DNA of 64,000 bases, from NCBI RefSeq assembly GCF_028656935.1, contig NZ_JAMDGZ010000009.1, positions 1 through 64,000 on the forward strand, in the 5' to 3' direction. The position numbers were made by a program, and so were the translations under genes. This document shows positions 17,839 through 27,768 of this stretch, one piece after another (positions within the stretch are counted from its first letter, which is position 1; each line of letters starts with the position of its first letter). The notes beneath the pieces were generated by a model. That model was not told the origin of the DNA. It did not search any database and saw nothing but the letters and a program-made list of their open reading frames with translations. This stretch comes from Pseudomonas rubra (GTDB lineage Bacteria; Pseudomonadota; Gammaproteobacteria; Pseudomonadales; Pseudomonadaceae).

Positions 17839-18495
17839 ATGTTTTTGCTTTTCGCGGCTGTTGTTTCAGCCTGGTTGTTGTGGCGTGCGTTCCGCCCGCG
17901 CGGGGCTGGGCCGCTGTTCAGCCAGCGCAAGCACTGGTCGTTGCTGCTGGCCAGGCCCATGGCCGATGCCATGGGCGTCGAGGGTTTCTACTTGCCAGCG
18001 TGTGATCACTTCACCGAGCAGGCCCAGACGATCGTGCGGGCGGCGTTGCTGCACCAGGCCGGGATCCGCAGTAACGCCAACGACGAGGCTGCGCGTGCGC
18101 ACTTCAGTACGACCCTCGAGCAGCAATGGTACAGCCTCGACCTGCAAGGGCTGACGGCCAGCGATGAGCCGCGTGCGGCCATGGCCTTTGCCTGTGCACG
18201 GGTGGCGTTTGTGGTCCGTTGCGCGTTGCTGATGCGTTGGCTTGAGCCTGATCTTGCCTGGCGCGTGTTGCTGCTCAATGCGCAGCGGGCGCAGGACTGT
18301 TTCGACAGTTGGGAAGACTTTGGCAATGCCTATAAACTGGGGCGCGAGCAGTGGGTTGCGGCGTTTCGCGTCGACTCGCTGGGCAAAGCGTTCCACGAGC
18401 AGCAGCTGTGCCAGTTGCTGGCACCCGGCAACGGGGCCTGGGCTGATATCCCCTGGCATACGCCTGCGGCGTTGAGCCCGGCGCTGGCGAGGTAA
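17839..18495 (+). CDS. DUF1266-domain protein with N-terminal membrane anchor
   Basis: A hydrophobic segment at about residues 2-16 is followed by a soluble domain of about 200 residues. The block LLLNAQRAQDCFDSWEDFGNAYKLGREQW is the characteristic DUF1266 signature. A strong AAGGAG lies upstream. It is third in the TPR/PcfJ/DUF1266 set, 10 bases after the PcfJ-like gene. DUF1266 has no assigned biochemical function. Confidence 0.8.
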   Translation: MFLLFAAVVSAWLLWRAFRPRGAGPLFSQRKHWSLLLARPMADAMGVEGFYLPACDHFTEQAQTIVRAALLHQAGIRSNANDEAARAHFSTTLEQQWYSLDLQGLTASDEPRAAMAFACARVAFVVRCALLMRWLEPDLAWRVLLLNAQRAQDCFDSWEDFGNAYKLGREQWVAAFRVDSLGKAFHEQQLCQLLAPGNGAWADIPWHTPAALSPALAR

Positions 18496-18535
18496 CGGCG
18501 CAGCTGCTGGTTCAAGCATCCGAGAGGGCATTGCG

Positions 18536-19432
18536 ATGATTAACTTCACCTTCCGCCAGTTGGAGTATTTCGTCGCCGCCGCCGAGCAGGGTAGTGTCAG
18601 TGCGGCAGCGCGTACCAAGCACATCTCCCAGCCGTCGGTATCGCTGGCGCTGTCGCAACTGGAAGCGAGCCTGGGTGAAAAGCTCTTTCATCGCCAGGTC
18701 AGCCGTGGCCTGGAACTGACCCCGGCGGGGCGCACGTTACTGGAACAGGCGCGGCAGATGCTCAACCTGGCCTCGGCAATCAGCGGCAAGGGCGAAGCGC
18801 AACAGGTGGTGCGCGGGGCCTTGAGCCTGATCTGCTTCCAGGACCTGGGGCCGTACTACGCACCGCGCCTGCTCAGCGGCTTTCGCCGGCGCCATCCAGA
18901 AGTCACCATCACCCTGTTCGAGGCCGACCTTGCCGAGGTCAACCGGCGCCTGGCCGATGGCAAGGCGGAGCTTGCGCTGACCTATGACGTGGGGCTCGAT
19001 GCGCCGATCGAAAAACACGTGCTGGCGCAGTTGACGCCTTACGCCTTGCTGCCGGCCGATCATCCCCTGGCGTTGCAGGAGCGGGTGTCGCTGGTGGACC
19101 TGGCCGCTGAATGCCTGATCCTCGAAGACATCGCCCGAACCCGCGAGTACTTTCTGTCGCTGTTCTGGGCCCATGACCTGCAGCCGGCCAGCCTGCAACT
19201 GACCCAGACCTTCGAGATGCAGCGCGGGCTGGTCGCCCATGGTTATGGCGTGGCTTTGTCCTGCACCCGGCCGGTGGCGGATTGCAGCTACGACGGCCAA
19301 CCCCTGGCCTGCCGGCCGCTGCTCGAAACGGTCAGCCCGCAGCCGGTGGTGCTGGCCCGGTCCAGCGCAATGCGCCCCTCGGCGGCGGCGCAGGCTTTCC
19401 TTGACTGGGCCAGCGAGCAGTTCCCGGCCTGA
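18536..19432 (+). CDS. LysR-family transcriptional regulator
   Basis: This 298-residue protein has an N-terminal winged helix (FRQLEYFVAAAEQGSVSAAA, then SQPSVSLALSQLEASLGEKL) and a periplasmic-binding-like effector domain. It ends exactly where the convergent permease gene ends (stop codons adjacent at 19,430-19,435). Likely targets are that permease and the PhyH-type oxygenase beyond it, inferred from proximity. Confidence 0.92.
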   Translation: MINFTFRQLEYFVAAAEQGSVSAAARTKHISQPSVSLALSQLEASLGEKLFHRQVSRGLELTPAGRTLLEQARQMLNLASAISGKGEAQQVVRGALSLICFQDLGPYYAPRLLSGFRRRHPEVTITLFEADLAEVNRRLADGKAELALTYDVGLDAPIEKHVLAQLTPYALLPADHPLALQERVSLVDLAAECLILEDIARTREYFLSLFWAHDLQPASLQLTQTFEMQRGLVAHGYGVALSCTRPVADCSYDGQPLACRPLLETVSPQPVVLARSSAMRPSAAAQAFLDWASEQFPA

Positions 19433-20830
19433 TCAGTTAGCAGTTGAATCGGCCAGGCTGACCTGTGGCTGGCGGGCGACGAACAGCCAGTAGCCCAGCG
19501 ACAGCAGGGCCAGCCAGCCAATGCCCACGTACAGGGCCATGCGTGTGTCCGGGAACCAGGCCAGCACGCCGAAGATGAACAGCATGAACACCACCGCGCA
19601 GGCCGGGCCGACTGGCCAGAGCGGTACCGGGAAGTGCAGCCTGGCCACCTCGTCGGCGCTCATGCCACGGCGCATGACGATCTGCGACAGCAGGATCATC
19701 AGCCACACCCAGACAATCGAGAAGGTCACCACGGCGGCGAGGATCAGGAACAGGTTGTCCGGGGCCAGGTAATTAAGCACTACCCCCAGCAGCAGGGCGA
19801 CGGCCATCACTACCACGGTCATCCACGGCACGCCGAAGCGCGACAGCTGGGCGAAGCTTGCGGGTGCCTGGCCGTTGTGGGCCATGCCGTACATCATCCG
19901 CCCGGCGCTGAAGATGTCGCTGTTGATCGCCGAGATTGCCGCCGAGATCACCACGATGTTCAGCAGCGTGGCCGCAGAGCCGATCCCCAGGCCGCTGAAG
20001 ATCTGTACGAAGGGGCTGCCTTGGCTACCGATCCTGGTCCAGGGATAGATCGACATCAGTACGAACAGGGTGAACACATAAAACAGCAGAATGCGCAGCG
20101 GCACCGAATTGATCGCCCGGGGAATGACCCGTTGCGGGTCCTTGGCTTCGCCGGCGGTGATGCCGATCATCTCGACGCCGCCAAAGGCGAACATCACCAC
20201 GGTGAACGAGGCGATCATGCCGCCCACTCCATTGGGGAAGAAGCCGCCATGGCTCCACAGGTTGCTCACCGCCGCCAGGGGTTCGCCGGCGCCGCCCAGC
20301 TGGATACCAAACATCAGCACGGCGGCGCCTGCGAGAATCATCGAGACGATGGCGGTGACTTTCAGCAGCGACAGCCAGAACTCCAGCTCGCCAAATACAC
20401 GGACGCTGCACAGGTTCAGTGCGCCAATGAACAAGACGATACCCAGCACCCAGATCCACTTGGGCGTTTCGGGGAACCAGAAGCTCATGTAGACGCCGAA
20501 GGCGGTGACATCCGCCAGGCACACCACCAGCATCGAGAAGGCGTAGCTCCAGCCGGTAAGAAAGCCGGCGAAGCGCCCCAGGTACTGGCTGGCGTACTGC
20601 CCGAACGAGCCGGACACCGGGTTGCGCACGGCCATCTCGCCCAGGGCGCGCATCATCATGTAGATCGCCGCGCCACCGATCAGGTAGGCGAGTAACACCG
20701 AAGGGCCGGCCAGTTTGATGGCCGCCGCAGAGCCATAGAAAAGCCCGGTGCCGATAGCAGAACCGAGCGCCATGAAGCGAATGTGGCGGGTACTCAGACC
20801 GCGCCGCAGGGCGGTGCTGTTGTCATTCAT
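19433..20830 (-). CDS. ProY/AroP-type amino-acid permease
   Basis: This inner-membrane protein of 465 residues has about twelve helices and belongs to the amino-acid/polyamine/organocation superfamily. The N-terminus [20 protein letters not shown] and the [11 protein letters not shown] motif are nearly those of E. coli ProY. The start at 20,830 is preferred because GAGGAG precedes it and the family's normal N-terminus begins there. The true substrate (proline, histidine or another) cannot be read from sequence. The upstream region contains a strong inverted repeat. Confidence 0.9.
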   Translation of the reverse strand: MNDNSTALRRGLSTRHIRFMALGSAIGTGLFYGSAAAIKLAGPSVLLAYLIGGAAIYMMMRALGEMAVRNPVSGSFGQYASQYLGRFAGFLTGWSYAFSMLVVCLADVTAFGVYMSFWFPETPKWIWVLGIVLFIGALNLCSVRVFGELEFWLSLLKVTAIVSMILAGAAVLMFGIQLGGAGEPLAAVSNLWSHGGFFPNGVGGMIASFTVVMFAFGGVEMIGITAGEAKDPQRVIPRAINSVPLRILLFYVFTLFVLMSIYPWTRIGSQGSPFVQIFSGLGIGSAATLLNIVVISAAISAINSDIFSAGRMMYGMAHNGQAPASFAQLSRFGVPWMTVVVMAVALLLGVVLNYLAPDNLFLILAAVVTFSIVWVWLMILLSQIVMRRGMSADEVARLHFPVPLWPVGPACAVVFMLFIFGVLAWFPDTRMALYVGIGWLALLSLGYWLFVARQPQVSLADSTAN

Positions 20831-20937
20831 GCCAGGTAACTCCTCATTGTTCTTATTCTTGGATAGCAAGGCGCCGTAGGACACAGGCAGGGCCATTAAC
20901 CGGCCAAAAGCGGGGGGCTGACAACCGCTGTGCCATA

Positions 20938-20969
20938 CAGATTGCCTATAGTGGCGAATAGGTAATCTG
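20938..20969. promoter_or_regulatory. 12-bp inverted repeat between permease and dioxygenase genes
   Basis: CAGATTGCCTAT (20,938-20,949) and ATAGGTAATCTG (20,958-20,969) are inverted copies with a single mismatch and an 8-base spacer. The site lies in the roughly 200-base region between two divergent genes, so one regulator could control both. The LysR gene at 18,536 is the obvious candidate. Confidence 0.65.
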
Positions 20970-21033
20970 TGGTTTACCGGCTGCGCGGGGCCGCCCAATA
21001 CTTTTGTTCATTACAACAAGAGAGGTGGCCACG

Positions 21034-21837
21034 ATGAATGCCGATATCGAACAATTCCAGCAAGACGGTGCAGTGGTGTTGCGCGGCGTGTTCCGCGACT
21101 GGATCGAGCCCTTGCGCGAAGGCTTTGAGCAGAACCTGGCCGACCCCAGTGCCTTTGCCATTGAAAACGTCGGCAGTGGCGAAGGCGGACGCTTTTTCGA
21201 AGACTATTGCAACTGGCAGCGGATCCCGGCGTTCAAGGACTTTGTGTTCAACTCGCCGGCGGCGGCGATTGCCGGCGCGCTGATGCAGTCGCGGCAGGTG
21301 CAGGTGTTCCATGAGCACATCCTGGTCAAGGAGCCGGGCACCTCCAAGCCCACGCCTTGGCACCAGGACCTGCCGTACTACTGTGTCGATGGCCTGCAGA
21401 CCGCCAGCTACTGGATTCCGCTGGACCCGGTGACCCGCCACAACACCCTGAGCGTGGTGCTCGGCTCCCATCGCTGGCCCAAGCCGGTGCGGCCCAAAAG
21501 CTGGGCCAGCAACAAGGACTTCTATGGCGCAACCGTTGCTGGCTCCGGCGAAAGCCTGTTCATGGATATGCCGGACGTGGAGAACGGCGAGTACCAGATC
21601 CTCTCGCCGGAGCTTGAGCCGGGGGATGCGGTGGTGTTCGATTTTCGTACCGTGCATGGCGCCGCCGGTAACCAGGGCAACAATCGGCGGCGGGCGTTTT
21701 CGACCCGTTTCATGGGCGATGATGTGCGCTACATCCAGCGGCCTGGGCGGACCTCGCCACCGTTTCCGGGGATCGACCTCAATACCGGGGATCGCATGCG
21801 TGAGGACTGGTTTCCGGTGGTGTGGACGCAGTCTTAA
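21034..21837 (+). CDS. Phytanoyl-CoA dioxygenase (PhyH) family oxygenase
   Basis: This 267-residue Fe(II)/2-oxoglutarate oxygenase has metal ligands visible as HQD (WHQDLPYY) and the distal His in FRTVHGAAGN, with a following Arg region NNRRRAFSTRF for 2-oxoglutarate. ATG 21034 is preceded by GAGAGG. It is divergent from the ProY-like permease and probably acts on an imported amino-acid-type compound; the substrate is unknown. Confidence 0.87.
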   Translation: MNADIEQFQQDGAVVLRGVFRDWIEPLREGFEQNLADPSAFAIENVGSGEGGRFFEDYCNWQRIPAFKDFVFNSPAAAIAGALMQSRQVQVFHEHILVKEPGTSKPTPWHQDLPYYCVDGLQTASYWIPLDPVTRHNTLSVVLGSHRWPKPVRPKSWASNKDFYGATVAGSGESLFMDMPDVENGEYQILSPELEPGDAVVFDFRTVHGAAGNQGNNRRRAFSTRFMGDDVRYIQRPGRTSPPFPGIDLNTGDRMREDWFPVVWTQS

Positions 21838-21848
21838 GGGGGACTGGT

Positions 21849-21917
21849 AGGAGCGAGCTTGCCTCGCGATGCGATGTGGCGAGTAGATCGCAATCGCGGG
21901 GCAAGCCCGCTCCCACA
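21849..21917. repeat. Paired REP element
   Basis: An imperfect inverted pair: GGAGCGAGCTTGCCTCGCGA and, reversed, TCGCGGGGCAAGCCCGCTCC, separated by about 28 bases. It is the common P. putida REP type. Confidence 0.85.
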
Positions 21918-21928
21918 GGTTTTGCGGA

Positions 21929-22153
21929 TTACTTCAGATGGGCGACGATCTCGTCCTTTATTTGCACACGTTCCAAACGCAGCTTGTTGACCTGATCATC
22001 CGAGGCACTGCCGCGTTCCGCTTCAAGGACTCTGGTGTCAATATCGTTGTACTTGTCGTGCAATCGACTGAGTTGCGCGTCAGCCTTCTTCTTGTCATTG
22101 AAGGCTTTCTCGTCCAGACCCAAGTCTGCGAGCAAATCGTGCTTGACCGGCAT
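21929..22153 (-). CDS. YdcH family (DUF465) small protein
   Basis: This 74-residue charged helical protein contains DAQLSRLHDKYNDID and VNKLRLERVQIKDEI, the YdcH/DUF465 pattern of two antiparallel helices. It is cytoplasmic with no known reaction. A strong ribosome site (GGAGAGGTG) lies upstream of the start at 22,153. Confidence 0.85.
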   Translation of the reverse strand: MPVKHDLLADLGLDEKAFNDKKKADAQLSRLHDKYNDIDTRVLEAERGSASDDQVNKLRLERVQIKDEIVAHLK

Positions 22154-22274
22154 TTCTTCACCTCTCCGGGGTTTGTGGGGTGGAAGTCATGAACTTAGAG
22201 GATAGTCGTCTTTGCCAGGTTTCGGGGCTGAGGTAGTCTGTTGCAACATTTGCCCCGCCAAGGACTTCCGTGCA

Positions 22275-22637
22275 ATGCCTCATCTTCATGTGGAATACAG
22301 CGACAACCTGAAAAACCTGGACGTCGACCGCCTGCTGCTGCGTCTGAACCATGCCCTGGCCGGCAGCGGCCAGTTCGAAGAGCTGGACATCAAGAGCCGT
22401 GCCGTGGCGCTGGCCAGCTTTCGCGTTGGCGTGGCACCGGTGGAGCGCGCGTTCGCCCACATCAAGCTGGCGCTCCTCAGCGGCCGTTCGGCCGAGATCA
22501 AACGCCAACTGTCCGCCAGCCTGCTGGAGGTGCTCAAGGAGGCCTTGCCGAGCACGCCGGGGCTGGACATCCAGCTGTGCGTCGAGGTGATCGATATTGA
22601 TCGCGATTCCTATTCAAAAATGCACCTGCCGGCTTAA
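22275..22637 (+). CDS. 5-carboxymethyl-2-hydroxymuconate delta-isomerase family tautomerase
   Basis: This 120-residue protein starts MPHLHVEYS. The Pro directly after the initiator Met is the catalytic base of this tautomerase superfamily, which fixes the start at 22,275 (AAGGA upstream) over a longer open frame. In the homoprotocatechuate route CHMI isomerises a ring-cleavage product. No hpa genes are near, so the physiological substrate here is uncertain. Confidence 0.88.
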   Translation: MPHLHVEYSDNLKNLDVDRLLLRLNHALAGSGQFEELDIKSRAVALASFRVGVAPVERAFAHIKLALLSGRSAEIKRQLSASLLEVLKEALPSTPGLDIQLCVEVIDIDRDSYSKMHLPA

Positions 22638-22806
22638 ACACGCTTCTGGCTGAACAAACGCTGAACGTGATGATTAAATAGACGCCAGCCGACTATTTGT
22701 TGGCGTCTTTTTCACAAAAAATTGATGAGATGCTTCTTAAAGTTCGGGCTGTTTCCAGGTAGTGCCGCAACGGTACTGTTCCCGACGTTTAAATAAGCGG
22801 ATCGTC

Positions 22807-24440
22807 ATGTTCAAGGTCAAACCCCTGCGGGCCGAATGGGTCACGTTGATTGCCAGCCTGTACCTGTTGATCGGCTTCAACTCATTGTTGTGGCAACACC
22901 TGGCATCGGTACTTGCGACGGATGGTCATGGCCTGCTGCTGCGCGTCGCCTTCGGTTTGATGATCCTCTGTGCGTTCAACCTGGTACTGACCCTGCTGGC
23001 CTTCAGGCCGCTGCTCAAGCCGTTGTTGATCACCCTGTTCATGGTCAGCGCGGCAGTGGCTTACTTCATGAGCCAGTACGGTGTGATGATTGACGTTGGC
23101 ATGCTTCGCAATGCGCTGGAAACCAATGCCACTGAAGTGCGCGATCTGCTCTCGATTAAACTTTTTTATATATAGCAGTGTTAGGTTTGTTGCCTTCTTT
23201 ACTGTTGTATAAAACCCCGATTCTGTACCGTAACTGGTTCCGCGAGTTGTTCGGAAAATTACTCGCCAGTGTGGCCTGCGTTGTCGTGCTGGGTGCCGTT
23301 GCGCTGATGAACTACCAGGGCCTGGCTTCGCTGTTTCGCAATCACCATGAAATCCGTCTGATGCTGGTGCCAAGCAATTTTGTGGGTGCCTCCCTGGGCT
23401 ATGTGGGCGAGCGGGTCGGCAGCGCCGCCAAGCCGTTTCGCAAGATCGGCGAGGACGCAACACTCGACATCGCCTGGCAGCAACGAACGCGCAAATCCCT
23501 GACTGTGCTGGTGGTGGGCGAAAGCGCCCGGGCGCCGAACTTCGGGGTACTGGGCTACGGGCGTGATACCACACCGCAACTGAGCAAGGAAAAGGGCCTG
23601 GTCTCCTTCACCGACGTGCAGTCGTGTGGCACTGAAACCGCCGTGTCGGTGCCCTGCATGTTCTCCGGCTTCACCCGCAAGGATTACGACGCCAGCACCG
23701 CAAAAAACCAGGAGAGCCTGCTCGATGTACTGCAGCGGGCCGGGCTGGCGGTGCGCTGGCGCGACAATCAGTCTGGCTGCAAGGGCACGTGCGACCGGGT
23801 GCTGTTCGAGGACGTCAGCAATCTCAAGGACCCGGCCCTGTGCGCTGATGACGAATGCCGCGACGAGGTCCTGCTCAAGGGCCTGGACAGCTTCATCGAC
23901 AACCTGCAACAGGACACCGTGCTGGTGCTGCACCAGATGGGCAGCCATGGCCCGGACTACTACAAGCGTTATCCGCAGGCGTACGAACGATTCACCCTGG
24001 TGTGCCGCAGCAATGCCCTGAACCAGTGCAGCCAGGACAGTATCGTCAATGCCTACGACAACACCCTGGTGTACACCGACCATGTCCTGGCTTCACTGAT
24101 CGACATTCTGCGCAGCAAGCAGGACAAGGTCGACACCGCCATGCTGTACCTGTCCGACCATGGCGAATCCCTTGGCGAGTACAACCTGTTCCTGCACGGC
24201 ACGCCGTATATGCTTGCGCCGGAGCAGCAGAAGCACGTGCCGTTGCTGGCGTGGTTTTCCGACAGCTACAAGGCCAGCTTCGGCATTGATAGCGACTGCC
24301 TGCAGAAGAATCGCAACCAGCCGCTGAGCCAGGACAACCTGTTTCACTCCATGCTCGGCCTGCTGCAGGTGCATACCGCGCTGTACAAGCCGCAGTTGGA
24401 CCTGTTCGCCAGCTGCCGGCCGATGCTCGCTGCGCACTGA
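22807..24440 (+). pseudogene. EptA/CptA-like phosphoethanolamine transferase, frameshifted
   Basis: Codons from ATG 22807 give the N-terminal membrane domain but end at TAG 23,173-23,175. The rest of the enzyme continues in the -1 frame from about 23,163 to 24,440. The change occurs in a run of six Ts (23,162-23,167); seven Ts would restore a continuous protein of about 544 residues, the normal family length. The catalytic domain is complete, with the nucleophile in CGTETAVSVPCMF and metal sites VVGESARAPNFG and SDHGESLGEY. Such enzymes add phosphoethanolamine to lipid A and reduce polymyxin binding. It could be a true pseudogene, a phase-variable gene or a sequencing error. Confidence 0.85.
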
Positions 24441-24539
24441 TCACACCTGCAGCCACGGCGCCAGGGATAGCGGTCGAGTGGTTTCCCGACGATGGCCTGC
24501 GCCGTATATACTGCGCGCCATTGTTTGTGGGAGAGCCTT

Positions 24540-25673
24540 GTGGCCATCGAAATACACTGGATTTGCGACGATAGCAGCCTGGCCGAACACTGCCAGCAGT
24601 GGCGCAAGCTGTCGTTCGTGGCAGTCGACACCGAGTTCATGCGGGTTGATACCTTCTATCCGATTGCCGGGTTGATCCAGGTCGGCGACGGGGTGCGTGC
24701 CTTCTTGATCGATCCTTTGCGGATCAGCAACTGGCAGCCACTGGCCGAGCTGCTTGAAGACACCCAAGTGATCAAGGTGTTGCACGCCTGCAGCGAAGAC
24801 CTCGAGGTGCTTTCGCGCTTGACCGGCAGCCTGCCGGCACCGCTGTTCGACACGCAACTGGCCGCCGGTTACCTCAACCTCGGTTTCTCCATGGGCTATT
24901 CGCGCCTGGTTCAGGAAGTACTCGGTATCGACCTGCCCAAGGGTGAAACCCGCTCCGACTGGCTGCAACGCCCGTTGTCGGAAACTCAGGTCAGCTACGC
25001 TGCCGAAGACGCCGTGCACCTGGCCGAACTCTATGAGCGCCTGCGCCCGCAGTTGTCGGACGACAAAAACGCCTGGGTGCTCGAAGACGGTGCCGAGCTG
25101 GTCGCCCAACTGCGCCGCGAAACCGACCCGTACGAGCTGTATCGCGAGGCCAAGCTGGCCTGGAAACTGTCGCGCGCGCAATTGGCAGTGCTGCGCGAAC
25201 TGTGCGCCTGGCGCGAACGCGAAGCCCGCGCCCGCGACCTGCCACGCAATCGCATCGTCCGTGAAAACGCCTTGTGGCCCATGGCCCGCACCCAGCCGGA
25301 CTCGTTGTCGGCGCTGGCCAAAATCGAAGACATGCACCCGCGCACCATTCGCCAGGACGGCGAGTTCCTGCTCGGCCTGATCAAGCAGGCCGCCAGCCTG
25401 CCAGCCGATCAATGGCCGCCAGCGGTGCCCGAGCCTTTGCCGATCGAAGCGGCGGCGCTGCTCAAGCAACTGCGCGCCATCGGCCAGGCCGAGGGCGAAC
25501 GCCTGAACATCGCCCCCGAGCTGATGCTGCGCAAGAAGACCCTGGAACTGCTGCTCAAGAGCGGCTACCCCAACGGACCCTATCAACTCCCCGAGTCGCT
25601 GCGCGGCTGGCGCCGTGAGCGCATGGGGCAGGCGCTGCTCGATTGCCTGGCGGGCGCCGGAGAACAACCATGA
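24540..25673 (+). CDS. rnd: Ribonuclease D
   Basis: This 377-residue 3'-5' exoribonuclease is involved in tRNA maturation. The DEDD nuclease motifs are visible as [13 protein letters not shown] (Exo I), [10 protein letters not shown] (Exo II) and YAAEDAVHL (Exo III), followed by the HRDC domain. GTG 24540 is chosen because family members begin MAIEIHWI. It overlaps ycgL by four bases. Confidence 0.95.
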   Translation: MAIEIHWICDDSSLAEHCQQWRKLSFVAVDTEFMRVDTFYPIAGLIQVGDGVRAFLIDPLRISNWQPLAELLEDTQVIKVLHACSEDLEVLSRLTGSLPAPLFDTQLAAGYLNLGFSMGYSRLVQEVLGIDLPKGETRSDWLQRPLSETQVSYAAEDAVHLAELYERLRPQLSDDKNAWVLEDGAELVAQLRRETDPYELYREAKLAWKLSRAQLAVLRELCAWREREARARDLPRNRIVRENALWPMARTQPDSLSALAKIEDMHPRTIRQDGEFLLGLIKQAASLPADQWPPAVPEPLPIEAAALLKQLRAIGQAEGERLNIAPELMLRKKTLELLLKSGYPNGPYQLPESLRGWRRERMGQALLDCLAGAGEQP

Positions 25674-25963
25674 AACGTATCTGCTCGATCTACAAGAGCC
25701 CGCGCAAGAACGAAATGTACCTCTATGTGCTCAAGGCCGACGGCCTGGAACGCATACCCGAAGCGCTGCTGCCGTTCTTCGGTAAGCCGGTGCATGCCTT
25801 CGACCTGGTGCTCACCCCGGAGCGCCAGCTGGCCCGCGAGGATATCGCCAAGGTCCTGGCAAACCTCGAGCAGCAGGGCTACCACCTGCAGATGCCGCCC
25901 GCCGAAGACGAGTACATCGAGCACCTGCCCGAAGAGCTGCTGCGTCGCAACGACCCGGTCTGA
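25670..25963 (+). CDS. ycgL: YcgL domain protein
   Basis: This 97-residue soluble protein begins [20 protein letters not shown] and continues with [17 protein letters not shown], the YcgL family pattern. It overlaps the rnd stop codon (ATGA), as in many gamma-proteobacteria. No enzymatic role is established. Confidence 0.93.
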   Translation: MKRICSIYKSPRKNEMYLYVLKADGLERIPEALLPFFGKPVHAFDLVLTPERQLAREDIAKVLANLEQQGYHLQMPPAEDEYIEHLPEELLRRNDPV

Positions 25964-26023
25964 CCTCCCTTTCGCTGTAGTGCCGCCAGCCCCTGGCGGC
26001 CTTCGCTGTTATCCAAGGTTGCT

Positions 26024-26962
26024 ATGAACATGCGTGTTTTGATCGCTGAACAGGATCATGCCCTCTACGCTCGCCTGCTGCGCGAGATGGCACCGGACCT
26101 GGAGGTCCTGAGCAGTGGTGATTCGGCCGAGCTTGCCGCCCTGGCCGCCAACAGCCCGGTGTGGCTGGGCCAGCCGGACCTGCTGGCAACCTTGGTGCGC
26201 CAGGGCCATCAGCCGCAGTGGCTGCAATCGACCTGGGCCGGGATCACACCGCTGTTGGCTGAAGGCTTGCAGCGCGACTACCGCCTGACCCGGGCGGTGG
26301 GCATCTTCGGCCAGGTGATGGCCGAGTACATGCTGACCTACATGCTCGGCCACGAGCGTGAGGTGATGGCACGGCTAGTCAGCCAGGTTGAGCGCAAGTG
26401 GGATGATCGCCCTGGCCGCAGCCTGGAAGGGCGCCGGGTGCTGATTGTCGGGACCGGCGATATCGGCCAGCGGGTGGCGGAGTTTCTGCTGCCGTTTGGC
26501 GTGCAGCTGTATGGCGTTGCCAGCCAGCCCCGCGAGCAGGCCCCGTTTATCGAAGTGGCCGGCCTGGCGGACCTGGGGCGCCTGGTCGGGGAGGTCGATT
26601 ATGTGCTCAACCTGCTGCCCGACACCCCGGCGACGCGAGATCTGTACGATGCCGCGCTGTTCCAGTGCTTCAACCCCGAGGCTTTGTTCATCAATGCCGG
26701 GCGTGGGGTCGCGGTGGTCGATGGCGACTTGGTCGAGGCCTTGAAGAAGGGGCACCTGGCGGGCGCGGTGATTGATGTCTGTCGGCAGGAACCCTTGCCT
26801 CAGCGCCATCCGTTCTGGACCGCCTGGGGCTTGCTGCTGACCGGGCACAGCTCGGCACCGACCTCGCCGGTGGCGATGGTGCGCTTGTTCGTCGAGAATC
26901 TGCGGGCGTATCAGGCGGGTGAAGCGTTGCGCGGGGAAGTGAGCTTTCAGCGCGGCTACTAA
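26024..26962 (+). CDS. D-isomer-specific 2-hydroxyacid dehydrogenase
   Basis: This 312-residue cytoplasmic NAD(P)-dependent enzyme has the Rossmann loop GTGDIGQRV at about residue 145, the Arg-containing INAGRGVAVVDGDLVEAL, and a catalytic Glu-His pair in CRQEPLPQRHPFWT and LTGHSSAP. It is related to glyoxylate/hydroxypyruvate reductase A. The exact substrate is unknown. Confidence 0.9.
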   Translation: MNMRVLIAEQDHALYARLLREMAPDLEVLSSGDSAELAALAANSPVWLGQPDLLATLVRQGHQPQWLQSTWAGITPLLAEGLQRDYRLTRAVGIFGQVMAEYMLTYMLGHEREVMARLVSQVERKWDDRPGRSLEGRRVLIVGTGDIGQRVAEFLLPFGVQLYGVASQPREQAPFIEVAGLADLGRLVGEVDYVLNLLPDTPATRDLYDAALFQCFNPEALFINAGRGVAVVDGDLVEALKKGHLAGAVIDVCRQEPLPQRHPFWTAWGLLLTGHSSAPTSPVAMVRLFVENLRAYQAGEALRGEVSFQRGY

Positions 26963-26967
26963 AAACA

Positions 26968-27020
26968 TCGCGGGGCAAGGCCCGCTCCCACAACCTGCGG
27001 GAGCGGGCCTTGCCCCGCGA
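26968..27020. repeat. Near-perfect inverted REP pair
   Basis: TCGCGGGGCAAGGCCCGCTCC and its reverse complement, about 9 bases apart, form a long hairpin between two convergent genes. It may also act as a bidirectional transcription stop. Confidence 0.9.
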
Positions 27021-27026
27021 AACTCA

Positions 27027-27620
27027 TCAAAGGCTGAAATCCCCCTCAGCCGCCAACTCGCTCAACGGCCGCCTCGGGCTCGGCACCTCACGGGCCTGCA
27101 GGCCTTCAGCCAGGCTCGACTTGTCGCCCAGCTTGCCGATCGCCACGGCCGCATGCAGGGCGTAGCCTTCAGGCACTTTGAGCTCCTTGCGGGTCAGCTC
27201 CTGGTCAAAGCCGGCCATGCCATGGGTGTGCCAGCCACTCAGGCTCGCCTGCAGCGCCAGGTGGCCCCAGGCGGAGCCGGTGTCGAAGGTGTGCCACAGC
27301 GCTGGGGTTTCTTCACTGGCGCCCGGCGCGGTGAAGGTGGTCTTGGAGAGGATGATCACCAGGGCCGAGGCGTGCTGGGCCCAGCTGCGGTTGAACTCGT
27401 TGAGCAAGCCCAGGAAGCGTTCCCAGTTCGGCGTGTCGCGGCGCGCATAGAGAAAGCGCCAGGGCTGCGAGTTGTAGGCCGACGGCGCCCAGCGTGCCGC
27501 TTCAAGAAAGCTGAGCAGGGTGGCCTGGTCGATCGGCTCGCCGGTGAAGGCGCGCGGTGACCAGCGCTGGATGAACTGTTCGCTGATGGCGTGATCGGCA
27601 ACGCGAGGATTTGCACTCAT
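27027..27620 (-). CDS. Nitroreductase family protein
   Basis: This 197-residue FMN-dependent oxidoreductase contains QRWSPRAFTGEPI near the start and ARWAPSAYNSQPWRF, the FMN-binding region of the family. The start at 27,620 is preferred because AGGA is upstream; a longer frame is unsupported. The substrate is unknown. Confidence 0.88.
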   Translation of the reverse strand: MSANPRVADHAISEQFIQRWSPRAFTGEPIDQATLLSFLEAARWAPSAYNSQPWRFLYARRDTPNWERFLGLLNEFNRSWAQHASALVIILSKTTFTAPGASEETPALWHTFDTGSAWGHLALQASLSGWHTHGMAGFDQELTRKELKVPEGYALHAAVAIGKLGDKSSLAEGLQAREVPSPRRPLSELAAEGDFSL

Positions 27621-27768
27621 CTTGAGTTCCTGAGAGTTGGTGAGGTGACCGCAGGTCAAACTACTGTGTCGTACCAGCGCTGACAAGCGGTCTGGCAATG
27701 GCCGGTGACAGGCCCTAGACTGGCGCCGCCGCGCCGCCGCGTACGAATTGAAACAGGACACCCGCTAC

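Noticed and set aside
19634..20695. A 353-codon plus-strand open frame
   Set aside because: It is antisense to the ProY-like permease; the protein is His/Asp/Gln-rich as expected for the complement of a membrane protein gene.
23155..23178. Programmed -1 frameshift as the main explanation for the split transferase
   Set aside because: The zero-frame codons CTT TTT TAT do not form a classical XXXYYYZ slippery site and no stimulatory hairpin is obvious, so a one-base indel is simpler; kept only as a possibility.
25977..26003. GCCGCCAG-CCCC-TGGCGGC hairpin after ycgL as a terminator
   Set aside because: The stem is good but no T-run follows, so I cannot support a terminator call.
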